NCBI RefSeq assembly: GCF_000877395.1
Contig: NZ_JYFE01000025.1
Span: 1-64,000, forward strand
Length of the DNA stretch: 64,000 bases
Reading direction: 5' to 3'
Origin: Jannaschia aquimarina
GTDB taxonomy: Bacteria; Pseudomonadota; Alphaproteobacteria; Rhodobacterales; Rhodobacteraceae
The notes beneath the pieces are model-generated. The model did not search any database. It saw only the letters and a program-made list of their open reading frames with translations, and was not told the origin of the DNA. Shown piece by piece: positions 59,141-64,000 of this stretch. Position numbers and translations under genes: made by a program. Position 1 is the stretch's first letter; every line of letters starts with the position of its first letter.

Positions 59141-59919
59141 CAGCCCTTCCTCGTTGCGTACAGCGCGACCGCCGCCGCATTCGACACGTTCAGCGACCCG
59201 AACGCCCCGGCGGGGTCGATCCTCGCCATGCGGTCGCACAGGTTCCGGGTCCGGTCGCGCAGCCCCGGCCCCTCGGCGCCAAGTACCAGTGCGAGCGGAA
59301 CGTCCGCGACGTCGACGGCCGCTTCATGGAGCGTTTGCGGCGCTTCTTCGTCGAGGCCCATCGTCACGTAGCCCATCGCCCGCAATCGCTCCATCGCATC
59401 GCCGAGGTTTCCCACACGCAGGTAGGGCTGACGCTCCAGCGCCCCGGACGCGGTCTTGGCCAGCGCGCCACTCTCGGGCGCAGAGTGCCGCATGGGCGCG
59501 ACAACCGCCCTCGCCCCGAAGACTTCAGCCGAGCGAAGGATGGCGCCGACATTGTGCGGATCGGTCACACGGTCCAGCAGAACCATCCGGGGCGCCTGCC
59601 CCGCGCCGGGCCGCGCCAGATCGTCCAGCCGCCCCCAATCCAGCGGCCTGACCTCGAGTGCGGCGCCCTGATGGACGGATGCGGGGTCGAGCGGCACCGG
59701 AAACTTGCGTGGATCCGCGATCTCTGGTTCGGGCCCGCCTCCCAACGCATCACCAAGGCGGTCCGCCGCGTTTCGCGTCACGACGAGGCGCAGCTTCTCG
59801 CGTGCCGGGTTCGAAAGGGCGTCCCGCACGGCGTGCAGACCGAACAGCCAAACGGTCGATTGCGCCGCCGTGCGACGTCCACGCTCCTTCTCCACCACCC
59901 ATTTCGGTTTCTGTGCCAT
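59140..59919 (-). CDS. rlmB: 23S rRNA (guanosine-2'-O-)-methyltransferase (TrmH/SpoU family)
   Basis: A 259-residue SPOUT methyltransferase. An N-terminal substrate-binding domain (FGLHAVRDALSNPAREKLRL) is followed by the knotted catalytic domain with its three motifs: DRVTDPHNVGAILRSAEVFG near residue 114, LVLGAEGPGLRD near 211, and SLNVSNAAAVALYATR at the end. RlmB methylates G2251 in the 23S rRNA P-loop; the identity as RlmB rather than another TrmH-family enzyme is likely but not certain. The start at 59919 (MAQKPKWVVEKERG) omits a short upstream extension. Confidence 0.9.
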   Translation of the reverse strand: MAQKPKWVVEKERGRRTAAQSTVWLFGLHAVRDALSNPAREKLRLVVTRNAADRLGDALGGGPEPEIADPRKFPVPLDPASVHQGAALEVRPLDWGRLDDLARPGAGQAPRMVLLDRVTDPHNVGAILRSAEVFGARAVVAPMRHSAPESGALAKTASGALERQPYLRVGNLGDAMERLRAMGYVTMGLDEEAPQTLHEAAVDVADVPLALVLGAEGPGLRDRTRNLCDRMARIDPAGAFGSLNVSNAAAVALYATRKG

Positions 59920-60018
59920 CGTATCCCTCACCGGTCGCCCCGCCTTAGCGTGCGGCCCGAGGAAGGTCACGTCACCGCTTGACCCCTCGGACGCGGGCGC
60001 CTAATTGGCGCCTCCAGT

Positions 60019-60102
60019 GGGCGACGTGCTGCAAGGTGCGGCAGCGGACTGTAACTCCGCCGGCGAGAGCCATGCCTGGTTCGATTCCAGGGTCGCCCAC
60101 CA
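60019..60102 (+). tRNA. tRNA-Tyr (anticodon GTA)
   Basis: A class II tRNA of 84 nt. Acceptor stem is GGGCGAC/GTCGCCC, anticodon stem GCGGA/TCCGC with loop CTGTAAC (anticodon GTA), a short variable arm GGC-GAGA-GCC, T-arm CCTGG/CCAGG with TTCGATT, and an encoded CCA. The D-arm is only weakly paired, perhaps three base pairs, though the loop contains the expected GG. The long variable arm and GTA anticodon fit tyrosine. Confidence 0.9.
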
Positions 60103-60233
60103 TTTCGCGCTATTCATCCGTTCATCGACCACTCGCGTGCCTAAGGCCGGAGCCAGGCGCGCAGATCGGCGCGGGCGGCATGGCGACGGACGAGTCGGTT
60201 GGAAGTCCGACTGCCGAACGCCGCAGGGGACCC

Positions 60234-60920
60234 TCAGGAGATGACGGAGTCGGCCGAGGCGCCCTCCTCCAGGGCACGCAAATGGGCCGCGAACTTGTTC
60301 ATCATATGGGTCTTCATGAGCTGGCCCAATTCGGACCCGCGCCGGGCGTGAAGCAGCTCCATCATACGCTCGTGCTCCTCGATGGCTTCGGACCAGCGTG
60401 CCTCGGACAGGTTGACCATGAAGCGCGCGCGGCGGATCCGGGTCGCGAGCGTGCGGTGCTGGGCCGACAGGACGGCATTCGCGGCCCCTTCGACCAACGC
60501 GCCGTGGATATCCTGATTGGCCTCGAAATACGACTTGCGATCCCCCTTCCGAAAGGCGGCGATCATCTCGTCGTGACGCGCCTGGATCGCAGCGATGGCG
60601 GCATCGTCGAGGCGTTCGGCAGCCAGCTCGCCCGCAAGCTGTTCGAGGGCGGCGATAACGGGGAAAACCTCTGCCAGTTCCTCGGCGGTGATCTCGGTCA
60701 CGCGCGCTCCGCGATTTGCCTGGAGCACCACCAGCCCCTCGGAGGCGAGCACCTTGAGTGCCTCGCGCAGCGGAGTGCGGGAGACGCCAAAGGCTTCGCA
60801 AAGCTGCGCCTCGGCGATCTTCTCACCCGGCTTCAGCGTGTCGTCGACCACCAGCGCGCGCAGCCGCTCGACGAGTTCTTCGTGGAGCGTGGGACGATTC
60901 AGGATCTCTGTCAGGGCCAT
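60234..60920 (-). CDS. GntR family transcriptional regulator (FadR/FCD subfamily)
   Basis: A 228-residue GntR regulator. The N-terminal winged helix is LRALVVDDTLKPGEKIAEAQ, followed by FGVSRTPLREALKVLASEGL (residues 43-62). The C-terminal all-alpha FCD domain covers about 80-215, with the metal/ligand residues in NQDIHGALVEGA and the late EEHERMMELL and KTHMMNKF. It starts 12 bases after the stop of the FAD-linked oxidoreductase gene in the same operon and is likely to control that operon through the AT-rich palindrome near 63869-63886. The ligand is probably an organic acid. Confidence 0.92.
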   Translation of the reverse strand: MALTEILNRPTLHEELVERLRALVVDDTLKPGEKIAEAQLCEAFGVSRTPLREALKVLASEGLVVLQANRGARVTEITAEELAEVFPVIAALEQLAGELAAERLDDAAIAAIQARHDEMIAAFRKGDRKSYFEANQDIHGALVEGAANAVLSAQHRTLATRIRRARFMVNLSEARWSEAIEEHERMMELLHARRGSELGQLMKTHMMNKFAAHLRALEEGASADSVIS

Positions 60921-60932
60921 AACGCAACCCTC

Positions 60933-63806
60933 CTACGATGAAAGTGCCATGTCCAGCACACGCGACACGTGTACGGCGCGGCGGGGCGTCCCGTCCGCGA
61001 TCTGGTGACGGCAGGACGTCCCGTCGGCGACGATCAGGGCGTCGTCAGGCGCCGCCTCGACCGCGGGGAACAAGTCCAGCGCGCCCATCTTGAGCGAGAC
61101 GTCCACCGTGTCCGGCGCGTAGCCGAACGCACCGGCCATGCCGCAGCACGCGCTCTCGATCAGGTAAACCTCCGCACCGGGGATGCGGCGCAGCACCGAC
61201 ATCATGGGCGAAACCGCGTCATGCGCTTTCTGATGGCAATGGCCATGGACGTGCAACGGCCGCTCGAGTGGCGCCAGCGGCAGGTCGGAGATGTCGGCGA
61301 GGTATTCCTCGAAGGTACGGGTGGCCGCGGCAAGTGCCTCGGCATCGCGACCGGGGCAAAGGGCCAGCGCCTCGTCCCGGAAGGTCAGGATCGACGACGG
61401 CTCCAGCCCGACGAGCGGAATGCCGTTCGCGACAGCATCGCGCGTCGCATCTATGACGCGCTGCACTTCCTCGCGGGCCTCTTCGACGCAGCCCACCGAA
61501 AGCAGCGTGCGCCCGCAATCCAGCGCGCGGCCCGTTCCGTCGCGGGCCACGGCGACCTTCAGACCTGCGGCGCGGAAGACCCGCAATGCGGCGCGCAGGT
61601 TCTCGGGCTCGAAGTGACGATTGAAGACATCCGCCCAGAGCAGAAGGTCGGGAGACGCGTCCTGCGCCTCGTCGTCGCGGAACGGATCGGAGGACCAGAT
61701 CGGAAGGTCGCGGCGCGCGGACATGCCCGTGATCCCCTCCGTCAGATTGCGCAACGGGCGGACCTTGTTGCGAAGGTTCATCAGCCAAGCCACTCGCGCC
61801 GCGCTTGGTGCGTAACGAGGCAGGTAGCCAACCAACTTGTCGGCCAACGTCAGCCCGCTTTCCTTCCGGCGGGCCGCCAACACCTCGATCTTCATCCGCG
61901 CCATGTCGACGCCCGTCGGACATTCGCGGCGGCAGCCCTTGCAGGAGACGCACAGCTTCATCGTCTCGGCCATCGCATCCGATGTCAGACCGCCGGGCAA
62001 CTGGCCCGAGATCGCAAAGCGCAGCGTGTTGGCCCGGCCGCGGGTCGTATCGCGTTCGGCCCGTGTCGCGCGGAACGACGGGCACATGACGCCCCCCTTC
62101 AGCTTTCGGCAGGCGCCGTTGTTGTTGCACATCTCGACGGCGCCCTGAAATCCACCAGCGGCCCCGGGCCAGGCCGACCAGTCCAGCGCGGTTTCGAAAT
62201 CGGGCACCTCGTAATCGGGGCCGTAGCGAAAGACGCGTCGGTCATCCATCGCGGGGGCGTGGACAACCTTGCCGGGGTTCATCAGGCCTTGCGGGTCGAA
62301 GCGGCCCTTCACCTCTTCGAAGGCAGAAACGATCCGCGCCCCGAACATCTTCTCGTGAAACTCGGACCGGACAATGCCGTCGCCATGTTCTCCGGAATGG
62401 GAGCCCTTGTACCGTTTGACGAGGTCGAAGGTCTCTTCGGCGATGGCGCGCATCGTCGACACGTCCTTATCGAGCTTCATGTTCAGGACGGGCCGGACGT
62501 GCAGACACCCGACCGAGGCATGGGCGTACCACGTCCCCTTGGTGCCGTGGCGACTGAAGATCTCCGTCAGGCCGGCCGTGTATTCGGCGAGATCCGGCAA
62601 GGCGACTGCGCAATCCTCGACGAAGGAGATCGGCTTGCCGGCCTGCTTCATCGACATCATCACGTTGAGGCCCGACTTGCGGTACTCTGCGATCGCCGAT
62701 TGCAGCTTCTTGTCCGTCACCGGGACCACACCCCCCCAGCGATCGCCCGCGCCGGTGAAGGCGAAGCCCAGATTACCCATGCGGTCCGCAAGCTGCGCAA
62801 GCTTGGCTGCATTCGCCTCGGCCGATCCTTCGGCGAACTCGACGAGCAGCAGAGCGGCCGGCTCGCCCTGGACGAATGCATCGATCGTCCTTGCGAAGAG
62901 CGGGATGTCGCGGCCCAGCGCGATCATCGTGTCGTCGACCAACTCGACCCCCATCGGGTCCAGCGTCACCAGATGCTGCGTCGCGTCCATCGCGGCGTAG
63001 AAGCTTGGGAAATGACAGACGCCGAGGACTTTTTCGCCGGGCAGAGGCGCAAGCGAGAGCTCCAGTTCGGTGAAGTAGGCGAGCGTGCCCTCGGATCCGA
63101 CCAGGAGATGCGCCATGTTGACGTCGTTGCCGGTCAGGGCGTCGATGTTGTAGCCGCCGACACGCCGCTGCACCTTCGGGAAGCGGGCTTCGATCTCGTC
63201 GGCCTCGCGCTGACCGAGGGCGCGCATGTCGGCGACGAGATCTGCATAGGGACCCGGTTCGGGATCGGCGCCGTTGAAGCGGGCCTTCGTGCCGTCGGGC
63301 AGGACCGCTTGGATCGCACGGACATTGTCGCGGGTGATCCCGTAGCGCAGCGATTTCCCACCGGACGAGTTGTTCGCCGCCATCCCGCCAAGCGTGCAAC
63401 GCGAGGCCGTGGACGGATCGACCGGAAACCACAGCCCATGGGGCGCCAGGGCACGGTTCAATTCGTCCAGTACGAGGCCCGGCTGCACGCGCGCCGTCAG
63501 TCCTTCGGCGTCGATCTCGATGATTCGGTTCAGGTGGCGCGTATTGTCGAGCACGACCCCGCGATTCACCGTCTGACCGCATTGCGATGTACCGCCCCCC
63601 CTTGGAAGCACACAGGTTTGCGCCTCTCGCGCGACTTCCATCGCAGCAATCACGTCGTCTTCGGATCGGGGGATGACGATCGCATCCGGGACCATTTGGT
63701 AGATCGATGCGTCGGTCGCATAGCGCGCCCGCGATGCAGGGTCCGACAAGACGTCGCCTTGGACGGAAGCACGCAAACTTCTGGATATTCTACTATTTTC
63801 CCGCAT
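60933..63806 (-). CDS. FAD-binding and Fe-S 2-hydroxyacid oxidoreductase (YdiJ/D-lactate dehydrogenase-like)
   Basis: A 957-residue fusion of a FAD-linked oxidase and an iron-sulfur subunit. The FAD_4 domain (about 30-230) has VLPRGGGTSQCGQTVNRGVV and TLGGMAANNSSGGKSLRYG. The FAD-oxidase C domain (about 250-500) includes the His-rich KGSHSGEHGDGIVRSEF. The C-terminal part has CNNNGACRKL, VSCKGCRRECPTGVD (4Fe-4S), HGHCHQKAHD and SACCGMAGAFG (CCG domain). This layout matches YdiJ and related D-2-hydroxyacid dehydrogenases, which pass electrons to the respiratory chain. The substrate may be D-lactate, D-2-hydroxyglutarate or glycolate. It is cotranscribed with the GntR gene and divergent from an aminotransferase. 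Confidence 0.9.
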   Translation of the reverse strand: MRENSRISRSLRASVQGDVLSDPASRARYATDASIYQMVPDAIVIPRSEDDVIAAMEVAREAQTCVLPRGGGTSQCGQTVNRGVVLDNTRHLNRIIEIDAEGLTARVQPGLVLDELNRALAPHGLWFPVDPSTASRCTLGGMAANNSSGGKSLRYGITRDNVRAIQAVLPDGTKARFNGADPEPGPYADLVADMRALGQREADEIEARFPKVQRRVGGYNIDALTGNDVNMAHLLVGSEGTLAYFTELELSLAPLPGEKVLGVCHFPSFYAAMDATQHLVTLDPMGVELVDDTMIALGRDIPLFARTIDAFVQGEPAALLLVEFAEGSAEANAAKLAQLADRMGNLGFAFTGAGDRWGGVVPVTDKKLQSAIAEYRKSGLNVMMSMKQAGKPISFVEDCAVALPDLAEYTAGLTEIFSRHGTKGTWYAHASVGCLHVRPVLNMKLDKDVSTMRAIAEETFDLVKRYKGSHSGEHGDGIVRSEFHEKMFGARIVSAFEEVKGRFDPQGLMNPGKVVHAPAMDDRRVFRYGPDYEVPDFETALDWSAWPGAAGGFQGAVEMCNNNGACRKLKGGVMCPSFRATRAERDTTRGRANTLRFAISGQLPGGLTSDAMAETMKLCVSCKGCRRECPTGVDMARMKIEVLAARRKESGLTLADKLVGYLPRYAPSAARVAWLMNLRNKVRPLRNLTEGITGMSARRDLPIWSSDPFRDDEAQDASPDLLLWADVFNRHFEPENLRAALRVFRAAGLKVAVARDGTGRALDCGRTLLSVGCVEEAREEVQRVIDATRDAVANGIPLVGLEPSSILTFRDEALALCPGRDAEALAAATRTFEEYLADISDLPLAPLERPLHVHGHCHQKAHDAVSPMMSVLRRIPGAEVYLIESACCGMAGAFGYAPDTVDVSLKMGALDLFPAVEAAPDDALIVADGTSCRHQIADGTPRRAVHVSRVLDMALSS

Positions 63807-63861
63807 CCGCCTCTCTCCCCGATGTCAGCCTAGCGAGGCTGCGATCCCCGTCAAATAGCGG

Positions 63862-63889
63862 TTGACTGAATTATGAATTCATTATTACG
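63862..63889 (+). promoter_or_regulatory. AT-rich divergent promoter region with palindromic operator
   Basis: TTGACT (63862-63867) resembles a plus-strand -35. The following 18 bases (63869-63886) form an imperfect palindrome with the perfect core ATGAATTCAT (63873-63882). The site lies in the 136-base gap between the oxidoreductase start and the aminotransferase start, and is much richer in A and T than its surroundings. It is the best candidate for the binding site of the GntR regulator encoded at 60234-60920. Confidence 0.5.
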
Positions 63890-63942
63890 GTTTTCGCAAT
63901 GGGGAACGCGCCGCGGCAGATGGCGCCAGGGGAGGGGTACGG

Positions 63943-64000
63943 ATGCGTCAGGCAGGCAGGCATTTTCTTCAGATACCGGGACCGAGCGCCGTCCCGGACC
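63943..64000 (+). CDS. serine--glyoxylate aminotransferase-like protein (partial, runs off the window)
   Basis: Only 19 codons are visible, starting at the ATG after GGAGG with a seven-base spacing. The peptide begins MRQAGRHFLQIPGPSAVPD, which closely resembles the N-terminus of class V serine-glyoxylate/alanine-glyoxylate aminotransferases (G-R-H-x-L-x-I-P-G-P-S). These PLP enzymes convert glyoxylate to glycine. The gene is divergent from a 2-hydroxyacid oxidoreductase, which would fit a shared role in glycolate/glyoxylate or hydroxypyruvate metabolism. The assignment rests on the N-terminus only. Confidence 0.7.
   Translation, partial: MRQAGRHFLQIPGPSAVPD

Noticed and set aside
60969-63833. 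A 954-residue open frame on the plus strand, antisense to the FAD/Fe-S oxidoreductase
   Set aside because: Its composition (Arg, Gln, His, Val rich) is that of an antisense shadow, and the minus-strand gene carries clear FAD and Fe-S motifs.

Overview
The window comes from the chromosome of a GC-rich alphaproteobacterium, most likely a member of the Rhodobacteraceae/Roseobacter lineage (order Rhodobacterales). This placement rests on gene content and on three lineage-typical RNA arrangements. One is an mraZ leader ending in a Rho-independent hairpin (an UpsM-type sRNA). The second is a DUF1127 gene followed by an array of hairpins with CCUCC loops (CcaF1/CcsR 'cuckoo' RNAs). The third is a single-cysteine IscR-type regulator. 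Everything looks chromosomal; no insertion sequence, prophage or CRISPR array was seen.

Layout. 1-8.5 kb: an IscR-like repressor at the edge, an alpha/beta hydrolase, two convergent sulfotransferase-like genes, an HD protein made of two fused HD domains, a WrbA-like flavoprotein, isocitrate dehydrogenase, and two adjacent paralogous proteins with an HEXXH motif. 8.6-13.7 kb: a YitT membrane protein, a sitABCD-type manganese ABC transporter behind a Mur/Fur-like operator, a solitary cuckoo-type sRNA and a TfoX C-terminal protein. 13.7-28.4 kb, all minus strand apart from a tRNA-Thr: GNAT, DUF2948, murA, trkH, then the upstream half of the division/cell-wall cluster. In transcription order that cluster is mraZ-rsmH-ftsL-ftsI-murE-murF-mraY, an inserted SDR plus a small membrane protein, then murD. 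The genes overlap by a few bases in an operon preceded by the UpsM-type leader and a DnaA-box-like site. 28.7-36.5 kb: an Mrp/ApbC Fe-S carrier, an MFS exporter, the DUF1127 gene with seven CCUCC hairpins, a UvrD/PcrA helicase, and a divergent aldo/keto reductase and LysR pair. 36.7-44 kb: pyruvate carboxylase, a Flp-pilin-like secreted protein, tRNA-Gly, and an RTX protein with a Hint domain.

44-57 kb: histidine biosynthesis genes in three pieces (hisB-hisH, hisA, hisF-hisE). The first gap holds a second Flp-pilin-like Gly/Ser-rich protein and a DUF2147 protein. The second holds a DUF302 protein and a five-gene glycan operon: three glycosyltransferases, an ABC exporter and a double aminoglycoside-phosphotransferase-fold protein. 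57-64 kb: a PRC-barrel secreted protein, a CoA-binding protein, a zinc-ribbon poly-Lys protein, rlmB, tRNA-Tyr, and a GntR regulator with a large FAD/Fe-S 2-hydroxyacid oxidoreductase. The latter is divergent from the start of a serine-glyoxylate-type aminotransferase that runs off the edge.

The most interesting signals are the two separate cuckoo-RNA loci. Each is preceded by the same inverted repeat, GCTGC-N3-GCAGC, in the same position within a promoter-like spacer. Other candidates are the pair of HEXXH paralogs, the glycan operon with its duplicated kinase-fold protein, and the DnaA-box inverted repeat upstream of the division cluster.
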